From Micromonospora sediminimaris (lineage in GTDB: Bacteria; Actinomycetota; Actinomycetes; Mycobacteriales; Micromonosporaceae), in contig FOLJ01000013.1 of the NCBI GenBank assembly GCA_900112325.1, positions 124,001-188,000 of the forward strand: a stretch of 64,000 nt of DNA, in the 5' to 3' direction. Position 1 is the first letter of the stretch, and each line of letters opens with the position of its first letter. The notes below the pieces were generated by a model. The model did not search any database. It saw only the letters and a program-made list of their open reading frames with translations, and was not told the origin of the DNA. This document shows positions 1-7,050 of the stretch, one piece after another. The position numbers and the translations under genes were made by a program.

Positions 1-892
1 CGTCGAGACCGAAGAAGTCGCCGTACTCGCTGTTCTCTCCGGCGAAGGTCGAGTCACCACGGTTGTGGTACATGGTGGGGTCGTTCAGCCACGCCGGGAC
101 CTTGACCTTCGCGTCGGCCCGGGTCTCGGAGGTCGGGGTGTACGGGAAGGACTCCCGATCGACCTTCGGGAAGTCCCGGCTGCCGTCGGCGTAGTTGCGA
201 TCCTCGAACGGCCGGCCCTGCGCGTCGCGGTAGGGCGCGGTCGCCTTGTCGACGTAGGTGTACGTGTCCTCTTCGTAGGCGATGACGTCGGCGGTGTGGT
301 TGACGATGACGTCGAGGTAGACCTTGATGCCGCGCCGGTGGGCGAGCTGGACCAGCTTCTTCAGGTCGGCGGGGCTGCCGAAGTGGGGGTCGGCCTGGGT
401 GAAGTCGGTGATCCAGTAGCCGTGGTAGCCGGCCGACACGTCGTCGCCCTCGCCCTGCACCGGCCGGTTCTTGAAGACCGGCGCGAGCCAGATGGCGGTG
501 GTGCCCAGCCCCTCGATGTAGTCCAGGCGCTCGCTAAGTCCTTTGAGGTCGCCGCCCTGGTAGAACCCCTTGTCCGTGGGGTCGTACCCGGTACGCAGCC
601 GGTCCCCGACCAGGCCGCCCCGGTCGTTGCGCGGGTCTCCGTTGGCGAACCGGTCCGGCAGCACGAAGTAGAACTGCTCGGCCTCAGCCTGGCTACGGCC
701 GGCGGCGAGCAGGGCGGCGGCGGAGGGTTCGGCGTGCCAGGTGACGGCACCGGTGGCGCTCGGTGCCCCGGTGCCGGCGGGCCGGCCGGCCGCGGCGGCG
801 GGGGTCGCCGCGACAGGCGTGCCGGCCAGGGTGACGGTGAGCAGGAAGACAAGGGCGAGCAGGAATGTGCGGGGTGTCGGCGGGGGCTTCAT
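1..892 (-). CDS. Secreted GH13 alpha-amylase, 3' end outside window
   Basis: Glycoside hydrolase family 13 enzyme expected to cut alpha-1,4-glucans outside the cell. The first 297 residues are present. A signal peptide (basic start, hydrophobic core, Ala-x-Ala around residue 30) is followed by the family's opening strand QFYFVLPDRFANGD and conserved region I DVIVNH near residue 195. MYHNRGDST lies near the window edge. The catalytic Asp/Glu of regions II-IV would lie beyond base 1, so activity cannot be judged. The ATG at 892 is preceded by gaggaagg. The upstream hexamer array (935-996) suggests maltodextrin-responsive control. The family is clear; the exact substrate is not. Confidence 0.93.
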   Translation of the reverse strand, partial: MKPPPTPRTFLLALVFLLTVTLAGTPVAATPAAAAGRPAGTGAPSATGAVTWHAEPSAAALLAAGRSQAEAEQFYFVLPDRFANGDPRNDRGGLVGDRLRTGYDPTDKGFYQGGDLKGLSERLDYIEGLGTTAIWLAPVFKNRPVQGEGDDVSAGYHGYWITDFTQADPHFGSPADLKKLVQLAHRRGIKVYLDVIVNHTADVIAYEEDTYTYVDKATAPYRDAQGRPFEDRNYADGSRDFPKVDRESFPYTPTSETRADAKVKVPAWLNDPTMYHNRGDSTFAGENSEYGDFFGLD

Positions 893-934
893 CGACGGCC
901 TTCCTCTGGTCGCTGATTGGCCCGCACGCTAGCC

Positions 935-996
935 CTTGCCGAAAGATTCTGCAATACCTTGCAAACAGACCTGCAACAAGGCAGACACTTGCGCAA
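935..996. promoter_or_regulatory. Hexamer operator array upstream of the amylase (MalR/Reg1-like)
   Basis: Five related hexamers are packed into about 60 bases upstream of the amylase: cttgcc (935), ctgcaa (949), cttgcaa (958), ctgcaa (971) and the palindrome ttgcgcaa (989). Streptomyces amylase promoters carry CTTGCAG repeats bound by the LacI-family regulator MalR/Reg1. The match in sequence and context is good. The binding protein is inferred, as no lacI-type gene lies in the window. Confidence 0.6.
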
Positions 997-1024
997 AACA
1001 GGTGCGGTCCGTCCCCGCTGGACG

Positions 1025-1717
1025 CTAACGGCTGCGGCAGATGCGTCCGGAGACGCGGCAACTCGCGGGCCGGGGATCGGCCGACTCGATGTGGAAGCGC
1101 AGGTACACGGACGATCCCCCGGCGAGGTCCGGCCCGCTGCGGTAGGTCAACGTTCCGTCCGCACCGCTGAACGTCCCCTGTGGAACGCCTTCCAGCCAGG
1201 CGGTCACCACCCGCCCGCCCGGGTACTCCACCCGCGCCACCCAGTCCAGGTCACGGGGGGAGGCGTTGCGAATCGACACCTCGGCGATGAAGCCTCCGTG
1301 GAACGTGTGCAGAACCCGGTAGCGGGCCTCGATCGGCGCGGGCGGCGGTGCCGGCGTACGGGACGGTGCGACCGATGGCGGCGCGGCCGGGGGCGGCGTC
1401 GTACGTGCCGCGCTGGGGGTCGGGCTCGGCGGGTCGGTCCGGCGTGGGGAGAGCCCCGGCACCGCCACCGACGGTGGCGCCGACGCCTCTCGACCTGCCG
1501 AGGAGGCGCGCTCGGGTATCGGCGCGGCGGCAACCGGTGGCTGTCCGGGCGGCACCGGCTGGAAGTCCGGCCCGGGCCCCCGGTACGCGCCGACCGCGAT
1601 GACGAGCAGCACCACCATGATGACGACGCCGATCGACACCAGGATCCACGGCGAGGAAGCCACGGCGGTTGAGCCGTGCGGCGGAAACTGACGGGGAGCG
1701 CGGCGCGTACCGGACAT
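1025..1717 (-). CDS. Membrane-anchored protein with C-terminal CBM2-like domain (copy 1)
   Basis: A 230-residue protein with a short cytoplasmic N-terminus, one transmembrane helix (about residues 22-43), a long Pro/Ala/Ser/Thr linker (about 45-130) and a C-terminal beta-rich domain. The domain resembles family 2 carbohydrate-binding modules: an opening ARYRVL strand, a DLDW element and a closing Cys-x-Val-Ser-Gly-x-x-Cys element. No catalytic domain is seen. The predicted topology places the binding domain outside the cell. The ATG at 1717 follows gaggaga; an upstream ATG at 1744 lacks such a site. The next gene upstream is a diverged paralogue. Sugar binding is inferred and not certain. Confidence 0.75.
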   Translation of the reverse strand: MSGTRRAPRQFPPHGSTAVASSPWILVSIGVVIMVVLLVIAVGAYRGPGPDFQPVPPGQPPVAAAPIPERASSAGREASAPPSVAVPGLSPRRTDPPSPTPSAARTTPPPAAPPSVAPSRTPAPPPAPIEARYRVLHTFHGGFIAEVSIRNASPRDLDWVARVEYPGGRVVTAWLEGVPQGTFSGADGTLTYRSGPDLAGGSSVYLRFHIESADPRPASCRVSGRICRSR

Positions 1718-1796
1718 GTCTCTCCTCAGCGGGCAGCCCGGCAAGCGTAACGATCTTCAGCCGCGCCGGAAAGTGCCCGACGAATCACCAACTGTC

Positions 1797-2597
1797 CTAA
1801 CCGATCCCGCAGCCGGTTCCGTTGATCGTGCACTGGCTCGGATACTCCCCGCCCCCAGTACGCGTGAACCGCAGTTGCACCGACTGCTGGGCCCCGGCGG
1901 CGAGCTGACCGGTTCCGCTGAGCAGGTACCAGCCAGGGCCCCTGATGGTCACCGAGACCCCCGGGCCGCTGGAAGCCCGGATCCCGGTGACACCGCCGCT
2001 GAAACGCAACTCCACCTGCCAGTCGTCCGACCCGCTGGTGCCGTTGCTGACCACCAACTGGGCCTCGAAGTGATCCGCGTCGCCGCTGTCGAGCACCCGG
2101 TAGCTGGCGGTGACCGCCCCGCCGCCGTCGGTCGGCGCCGCCGGGGCGGACGTGCTCGGTGACCGGCTGGCCGCCGGCCGCGCGGGCGATCCGGTACGCG
2201 ACGGATCGGTCAGCGGTGCCGGCGACCCGGATCGCGTGGGTGAGCCGGTCGGTGTGACCGAAGCTGTCGCGGTGGGGCCGGTCGAGGTCGTCGAACGAGC
2301 CGTAGGCGCTGCCTCCGCGCTCGCCGTGGCAGTCGTCGGCAGGCTCATCGGCGGGCCCGGCGCCCATGCCGACGGACGTTCGGGGCCGCGGAACGACAAC
2401 AGTGCGACCACCAGCAGCACCGCCAGCACCGCGACGCCGACCAGCGCCACCACCCAGGGTACGGAGGCGACCATCCTGGACAGATCGTGCCCACCGACCA
2501 CCCCACTGGCGGCGTCACCGTTCCGGTCACCTGTGGTATCACCACCCTGGTCACCGGTGGCATCGTCGTTGGCATCACCGGACGGCCGCACTGACAT
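1797..2597 (-). CDS. Membrane-anchored protein with C-terminal CBM2-like domain (copy 2)
   Basis: A 266-residue paralogue of the next gene downstream with the same plan: a Gly/Asp-rich N-terminus (residues 6-34), one transmembrane helix (about 44-68), a Ser/Thr/Ala linker (about 70-155) and a C-terminal domain of about 105 residues. The domain ends in PSQCTINGTGC, close to the INGTxC end of family 2 cellulose-binding modules. The ATG at 2597 is chosen because the frame upstream of it is antisense-like sequence shared with the next gene. Spacing to the downstream paralogue is 79 bases, so they may be co-transcribed. The domain call is fairly sure, the ligand unknown. Confidence 0.75.
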   Translation of the reverse strand: MSVRPSGDANDDATGDQGGDTTGDRNGDAASGVVGGHDLSRMVASVPWVVALVGVAVLAVLLVVALLSFRGPERPSAWAPGPPMSLPTTATASAEAAPTARSTTSTGPTATASVTPTGSPTRSGSPAPLTDPSRTGSPARPAASRSPSTSAPAAPTDGGGAVTASYRVLDSGDADHFEAQLVVSNGTSGSDDWQVELRFSGGVTGIRASSGPGVSVTIRGPGWYLLSGTGQLAAGAQQSVQLRFTRTGGGEYPSQCTINGTGCGIG

Positions 2598-2751
2598 TGA
2601 GGTCCCCACTCGTCGTCGCCGACGGGCCAGCCTAGTCACGCCGGGCCGCGGCGCGAAACGGGCAGGCGCCAAAGCCGCCCGACCCGCCGACGCACCCGAC
2701 ACATCGACGCGTCGCACCTGGCCGGTCGGCGGCCGGAGCCGTACCGCTGGC

Positions 2752-3141
2752 TCAGCCCGTCCGCACGACAGTGCAGATGGCCGGCCCCTCCTCGGTGCTG
2801 CGCAGCAGGTAGCGGTACCGTTCGCCGGGCACCTGCCGGCCCTGGCTGTCCAGGAACTCCCAGCGCACCGCGACCTCCACGAGCAGGGCGGAAATCTGCT
2901 GCACCTGCTCGATGTCGGCGTGCGCCGCGACCAACTCGCGCTCGGCGTAGTCCGGCGCGGCACCCACGAAGGACAGCGCGACGGCGGCCGGGGAGTTGAA
3001 CGAGAAGCTGTAGGTGTCGGCCACCACCAGCCCGGGCAGGGCGTAGCAGCCGGCGATCGCCGGCAGGTCACCGGCGGTCAACGCCACGCCGTACCTGTCG
3101 AAGAAGTCGGTCAGCAGGTCGAGATCGGTGGAAGCAGTCAC
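2752..3141 (-). CDS. SnoaL/NTF2-like fold protein
   Basis: A 129-residue cytoplasmic protein. It opens with a helix (LDLLTDFFDRYGVAL), a short GDLPAIAGCYALP turn and then alternating strands, which is the layout of the SnoaL/NTF2-like cone fold. Members act as small enzymes or ligand-binding proteins, and nothing here identifies the ligand. The GTG at 3141 is chosen as the only start close to the first helix. Its Shine-Dalgarno is weak, so the start is uncertain. It sits 37 bases after the hydrolase-like gene on the same strand and may be in its operon. Confidence 0.65.
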   Translation of the reverse strand: MTASTDLDLLTDFFDRYGVALTAGDLPAIAGCYALPGLVVADTYSFSFNSPAAVALSFVGAAPDYAERELVAAHADIEQVQQISALLVEVAVRWEFLDSQGRQVPGERYRYLLRSTEEGPAICTVVRTG

Positions 3142-3178
3142 GCCGCAAGCAATTGCCGGGGGGTGCCCCGACGAAACC

Positions 3179-3838
3179 TCAACGGGGTGGGATCCGCACC
3201 TCGATCTCGCTGCCCAGCCGGGCACCTGCGTGCAGCCCCAGGTCGTCCCCGCTCCAGAACCGACCCGGGTCGTACCAGTTCGGTCGGCGTCCGACCGGCA
3301 GCAGACCCATCGCCTCGTAGGTGACCGCCACAACCTCCGCGCAGTACGCGGTTTCCAGGTCCAGGTCCCGCGCTGCCGGAACGCGTCGCCGGGAGGCCGG
3401 CAGCGGCAACCGCGGCGACGGTACCCGCCCGCGCATCCACCGCCAGGCCAGCTGGGCGGTGGACGGAAACGGTGTGCCGTCCAGCCGGGCGATGGTCCGC
3501 AGCACCGACCGCTCCATCTCCGCGTCGGCCGGCGGTTCGAGCTGGCGCAGCCAACCCCGCTGGCCGTACCGGTTGGCCCAGACACAGACCGCTTCCCGCA
3601 GGTCGTGCAGCTGCACACCACGTTGGTGGGTGCCGGTCCACAAATCCGGCAGCGACCGACCCAGCTCGGCATGCCACATCAGCGGTGGCATGTCGTCCAG
3701 CACCACTGCCATGCCCACATGGTTGACCGGGCTGTTGGTGGTCAACTGGATGGCCCGGTCAGGCACGCTGCGGCCACGGAAGACCCACAGATCGCCGGTA
3801 CGGGTCAGCTCCACCGCCTCGTCCAGGCTGATGCTCAT
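3179..3838 (-). CDS. YiiX/YebB-like (permuted NlpC/P60) hydrolase-fold protein
   Basis: A 219-residue protein. GDLWVFRGRS near the start, NHVGMAV around residue 40 (candidate catalytic His) and AYCAEVVA around residue 165 (candidate nucleophile Cys) give the His-before-Cys order of the permuted papain-like YiiX/YebB group of the NlpC/P60 superfamily. That group is linked to cell-envelope amide or lipid-acyl chemistry. No signal peptide is visible, so a cytoplasmic role is possible. The start lies only 19 bases from the divergent small gene at 3858, so promoter and leader must be very short. The substrate is unknown. Confidence 0.7.
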   Translation of the reverse strand: MSISLDEAVELTRTGDLWVFRGRSVPDRAIQLTTNSPVNHVGMAVVLDDMPPLMWHAELGRSLPDLWTGTHQRGVQLHDLREAVCVWANRYGQRGWLRQLEPPADAEMERSVLRTIARLDGTPFPSTAQLAWRWMRGRVPSPRLPLPASRRRVPAARDLDLETAYCAEVVAVTYEAMGLLPVGRRPNWYDPGRFWSGDDLGLHAGARLGSEIEVRIPPR

Positions 3839-3857
3839 AGGGGACTACCCTAAGCGG

Positions 3858-4046
3858 ATGCGGCGACGGATGCGGTGGTGGAAGGTCCTCGGGTTGGCCG
3901 GTCTGGCCGGTGTCGCGGCCTCCGGTGTGGTGATCGCCCGAGCGGAACGGCGGCGGCGCGCGTACACCCCGGAGGAGATCCGGGCCCGGCTGCGCGACCG
4001 GCACGCGGAGGCCAGCTCGAACTCCCCGGCCGACGAGGCCGGCTGA
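3858..4046 (+). CDS. Small basic single-pass membrane protein
   Basis: A 62-residue protein: an Arg-rich start, one hydrophobic helix (VLGLAGLAGVAASGVVIA, about residues 9-27), then a charged tail with EEIRARLRDRHAEA. Small proteins of this form are common in actinomycetes and have no assigned job. TACCCT at 3846-3851 lies 6 bases before the ATG at 3858, which fits a leaderless transcript with a TANNNT -10 box. A second ATG at 3870 is possible. Confidence 0.6.
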   Translation: MRRRMRWWKVLGLAGLAGVAASGVVIARAERRRRAYTPEEIRARLRDRHAEASSNSPADEAG

Positions 4047-4053
4047 GTCGCCT

Positions 4054-5727
4054 TCAGTCCACGTCGATGTGGTTGCGGTCCCATCGGCCGCCGACCGGTT
4101 GGCTGTCCAGCCGCATCGCTCCCTCGGCGTTGCCGGCGAGGTCGTTGTCCTCGACCCGGCAGGAGACGCATGCTCCCTGATCACTGATCCACATGCCGTA
4201 ACTCTGCGTCGGGTCGTCGCGGTTGTCCCAGATCCGGTTGCCCCGCACCATGGCCGACTCGAAGTGGGCGTTCACCGTGAACCCGGCCCGTACCGGCGCC
4301 GCCGCCGGCAACTCGTAGCGTGCGCCCGGTGGTGGCACGTCCTCGTTCCAGGCGATCGCCGCATCCGGCCGCAGGTCCGCCAGGTCCAGTTCCATCTCGG
4401 TGTTGCCGACCACCAGTGCCAGTCGGGACCCCACCCGGAGCAGCTTTCCGCGATGCCCGTCGGGCGCCCACCCCGCCGCCCGGTCCGACACCGCACGCCG
4501 GCCGTACCGCACCGACTCCCCGGCGCCGGTGGCCGCCGGGGCGCACTGCCGCCCGTTGCTCCGGATCCGGTTGTTCGTCACCGCCGCGTCGACCATCGGC
4601 CGGTCCACCCGGATCCCGTCCAGACCGTTGTCCCAGAACTCGTTGCTGTCGATCACCACGTCCGACGCCGGGCCTTCATAGCCGTTGCCCAGGCTGTGCT
4701 GGTGGTACCCGTACCAACCGTTGCCGCTGATCCGGTTGCCCCGGATCGTGTACGGCCCGGGAGTGTTGCCCATGCTGATCCCGTCGCGGACATTGCGGTC
4801 GATCACGCAGTCACTGAGAATGCCGCCCCGGCCGGCGATGCCCGCCGTGCCATTGGCGGAGACGTCGAAGCCGGCTTCCAGGTTTCCGGTGAGCGTGCAG
4901 GCGGAAACGATCAGGCCGTCGGCACCCCAGTCCGAGATGCCGAATCGGTTGGCCTGGCTGTGACAGCCGATGATGCGATACCCGCGCGGCGGCGTCCAGT
5001 ACGGCTTCTGCAGTTCCAGAAAGATCCCGTTGGTGCCGTTGCCGAGGGTGGTGCAGTTGCTGATGGTGCAACGTTCCACCGCACCCCAGCCGCCGATGCC
5101 GATGCCGATGCCCGCGCCACCCATCTCCTCACCGTTGTCCAGCCGACCACAGCCGACCACCACCACGCCGTCGATCAGGCTGTCCTGGAGGAAGTCGCAG
5201 CCGAGCCCGGTGGCACCGGTGTGGTGAATGTAAAGATTGCGGAAAACGCCCCGCACGACGTACTGCAGGCCGAGCCCTTTGGCCAGATAGCTGTACTCCG
5301 CCATCGCCACGCCCGAGCCGTCGATCTCGAAGTCGGCGAAGGTGCAGTCGGCGATGTGCCGGTCCCGGTCGGCGCCGTGCTGCACAGTGGTCCAGAAGGC
5401 CAGCGGCGTCGGGTCTGCCCGGTTACCTTCGTTGCTCAGCACGAACCGGGTGGCGCCAGGCCCCGCACCGATCAGTGACACGCCGCTACGCCAGATCGTG
5501 CCCGCGTCCCTGATCGAGTAGATACCCGGCGGGCAGTAGATGACCCGCGCCCTACTGTCGGCGGCGTACCCCTCACCCAGACGGTCGACCAGGGCGGACA
5601 GCGCAGGCTGGTCGTTGGTGACCCCATCACCCCGAAGTCCGAAGTCAAGCGCGTCGCACCACAGCGGCGCCCCGGCGACCGGCGACAGACGTTCCCGGAT
5701 GGCGACGGACCGGTCCTGCTGCCGCAC
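4054..5727 (-). CDS. Right-handed beta-helix (pectate-lyase-3-like) protein
   Basis: A 557-residue protein. DFGLRGDGVTND near residue 28 is the hallmark N-terminal turn of the Pectate_lyase_3 beta-helix family. It is followed by many coils with Asn/Gly-rich turns (GNRISGNGW, SNEFWDNGLDGI, NNRIRSNG). No signal peptide is evident. A segment at about residues 395-475 breaks the coil pattern and looks like an inserted strand-rich module before the helix resumes (RGNRIWDNRDD). Members include polysaccharide lyases, epimerases and inert scaffolds, and catalytic residues are not obvious. The GTG at 5727 follows gaggggagagg. Confidence 0.8.
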   Translation of the reverse strand: MRQQDRSVAIRERLSPVAGAPLWCDALDFGLRGDGVTNDQPALSALVDRLGEGYAADSRARVIYCPPGIYSIRDAGTIWRSGVSLIGAGPGATRFVLSNEGNRADPTPLAFWTTVQHGADRDRHIADCTFADFEIDGSGVAMAEYSYLAKGLGLQYVVRGVFRNLYIHHTGATGLGCDFLQDSLIDGVVVVGCGRLDNGEEMGGAGIGIGIGGWGAVERCTISNCTTLGNGTNGIFLELQKPYWTPPRGYRIIGCHSQANRFGISDWGADGLIVSACTLTGNLEAGFDVSANGTAGIAGRGGILSDCVIDRNVRDGISMGNTPGPYTIRGNRISGNGWYGYHQHSLGNGYEGPASDVVIDSNEFWDNGLDGIRVDRPMVDAAVTNNRIRSNGRQCAPAATGAGESVRYGRRAVSDRAAGWAPDGHRGKLLRVGSRLALVVGNTEMELDLADLRPDAAIAWNEDVPPPGARYELPAAAPVRAGFTVNAHFESAMVRGNRIWDNRDDPTQSYGMWISDQGACVSCRVEDNDLAGNAEGAMRLDSQPVGGRWDRNHIDVD

Positions 5728-5888
5728 GGCCTCTCCCCTCGGTCGTGACCTCCTGACCGCCGCCGCTTTCCCCTTCCCCCCGCCCGAAAACGCCCCACCC
5801 GGCTCACCCCGGCAACGGACGCCGACAAGTCTGACCCAATATGTCAGTTATTGTCCGGTTCGCCGGTGGCCGAGGCCACCCCACCGGC

Positions 5889-5914
5889 GGAATCGCGGGC
5901 CGGGTCCGGTGGTT
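5889..5914 (+). promoter_or_regulatory. SigR-like promoter, copy 1
   Basis: GGAAT at 5889-5893 and GTT at 5912-5914, spaced by exactly 18 bases. This is the GGAAT-N18-GTT pattern of the actinomycete oxidative-stress sigma factor SigR. It is the farthest of three such sites upstream of the C39-type peptidase. Confidence 0.45.
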
Positions 5915-5964
5915 GTACATGGGGTAACCACGGGCGCCTCCGAGCGCCGCCCCCGGCCCGGGTC

Positions 5965-5990
5965 GGAATGGCTCCCCGCCGTCGGGCGTT
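5965..5990 (+). promoter_or_regulatory. SigR-like promoter, copy 2
   Basis: GGAAT at 5965-5969 and GTT at 5988-5990 with an 18-base spacer. It lies 76 bases downstream of copy 1. The surrounding GGAATGGC and GCGTTACACC are shared with copy 3. Confidence 0.5.
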
Positions 5991-6039
5991 ACACCCCCGG
6001 ACGACAACGCCAGCGCCATCCGCCTCCCCGCGAGGCCCG

Positions 6040-6065
6040 GGAATGGCCCCGGCCCACCCGGCGTT
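6040..6065 (+). promoter_or_regulatory. SigR-like promoter, copy 3
   Basis: GGAAT at 6040-6044 and GTT at 6063-6065 with an 18-base spacer, 75 bases after copy 2. It is the site nearest the peptidase and would give a leader of about 145 bases. Confidence 0.5.
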
Positions 6066-6219
6066 ACACCTGGCCGGGCCGCGAGCCCCCGGTGCCACCC
6101 CGCATCCCCGGGACACCGGACGAACGCCGCAAAGCCTCCCCCCTTCTCGCATGGCTCACCCGCATCCCCCACACGCGGGCGGAGCCGCGCGCACCCCCGA
6201 CCGAAAGGTGCAGATCATC

Positions 6220-6876
6220 ATGGCTACCACCATCCTGCGTAAGACCGCCCTGACCATCGCCGCTGCCGCCGCCACCGCCGGCGGCATCGCCGGCCCCGCC
6301 ATCGCCGCCCAGGCCACCCCGGGTGTCCAGGCGAGCGCCGTGCAGGCCGACCGCAAGCCCGGCGGCGAGCGCGAACTCGGCGTCCGCTACGAAGCCCAGC
6401 CCAACTTCTACTACTGCGGCCCCGCCGCCGCCCGCAACGCCCTGAGCGTGCAGGGCAAGAACATCGACGTCGACACCATGGCCAAGCAGATGCGCACCAC
6501 CGAGGCCGGCACCAACTCCATCAACGACATCACCCCCGTGCTCAACAAGGAGACCGGCAAGAACGTCTACAAGTCCGTCGAAATCGCCGACCCCAAGGCC
6601 GACGACAAGCAGACCGACAAGCTGCGCGACGACATCGTCCGCACCGTCAACGACGGCCGCGCCGTAGTCGCCAACATCGCCGGCACCGCCACCGACACCG
6701 ACGGCACCACCCACAGCTTCGAAGGCGGCCACTACATCAGCGTCGTGGGCTACCGCGACGGCGGCGACACGGTCACCATCGCCGACTCCGCCGACCCCGC
6801 CCAAGCCTCCTACCGGATGAGCATCGACACCCTCGCCGACTGGATCGCCACCCGCGGCTACAGCGCCACCTCCTGA
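6220..6876 (+). CDS. Secreted C39-family (papain-like) peptidase
   Basis: A 218-residue protein with a classic signal peptide (KTALTIAAAAATAGG core, AIAAQA cleavage near residue 32). The mature part has YYCGPAAARNAL (catalytic Cys), GGHYISVVGY (His) and TIADSADP (Asp), the triad layout of Peptidase_C39_2 proteins. These are free-standing secreted cysteine peptidase-like proteins, not bacteriocin exporters. Codons are almost uniformly C-ending, stronger than in the neighbours, suggesting high expression. The ATG at 6220 follows aaaggtg. No transporter, bacteriocin or substrate gene lies beside it. Fold confident, substrate unknown. Confidence 0.85.
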   Translation: MATTILRKTALTIAAAAATAGGIAGPAIAAQATPGVQASAVQADRKPGGERELGVRYEAQPNFYYCGPAAARNALSVQGKNIDVDTMAKQMRTTEAGTNSINDITPVLNKETGKNVYKSVEIADPKADDKQTDKLRDDIVRTVNDGRAVVANIAGTATDTDGTTHSFEGGHYISVVGYRDGGDTVTIADSADPAQASYRMSIDTLADWIATRGYSATS

Positions 6877-6890
6877 CCAACCGAAACACC

Positions 6891-6926
6891 ACGAAGGGCC
6901 GACCCCACCCGGGGCCGGCCCTTCGT
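6891..6926. terminator. Strong hairpin after the C39-type peptidase
   Basis: The arms 6891-6906 and 6911-6926 pair over 16 positions with a single mismatch and a 4-base loop, starting 14 bases after the stop. There is no U-run, as is usual in actinomycetes. Confidence 0.75.
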
Positions 6927-6956
6927 CGTCTCTCCCCGAACCACCCCGGGATACGA

Positions 6957-7014
6957 CAACATCGGGGATGTTGCTCCCTCGCCGTGGCGTGACACGGCAA
7001 CATCCCCGATGTTG
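6957..7014. repeat. Nested intergenic inverted repeat between convergent genes
   Basis: Two 18-base arms (6957-6974 and 6997-7014) are exact reverse complements around a 22-base loop. Each arm is itself a small palindrome, AACATC-ggg-GATGTT. It lies between the peptidase (+) and dusB (-), so it can end both transcripts and could form a cruciform. Confidence 0.7.
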
Positions 7015-7050
7015 CTGGCTGGGCTCCCCGCCGGCAGGCGGGTGGAGGGA

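Larger units (their letters stand above)
5728..6219. promoter_or_regulatory. 492-base divergent intergenic region with control sites
   Basis: No gene is supported here. The left part should hold the promoter of the beta-helix gene; an AT-rich patch with a TGAC...GTCA inverted repeat lies at 5832-5846. The right part holds three SigR-like promoters (5889, 5965, 6040). After the last of these, about 150 bases of leader precede the peptidase start. Confidence 0.5.
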
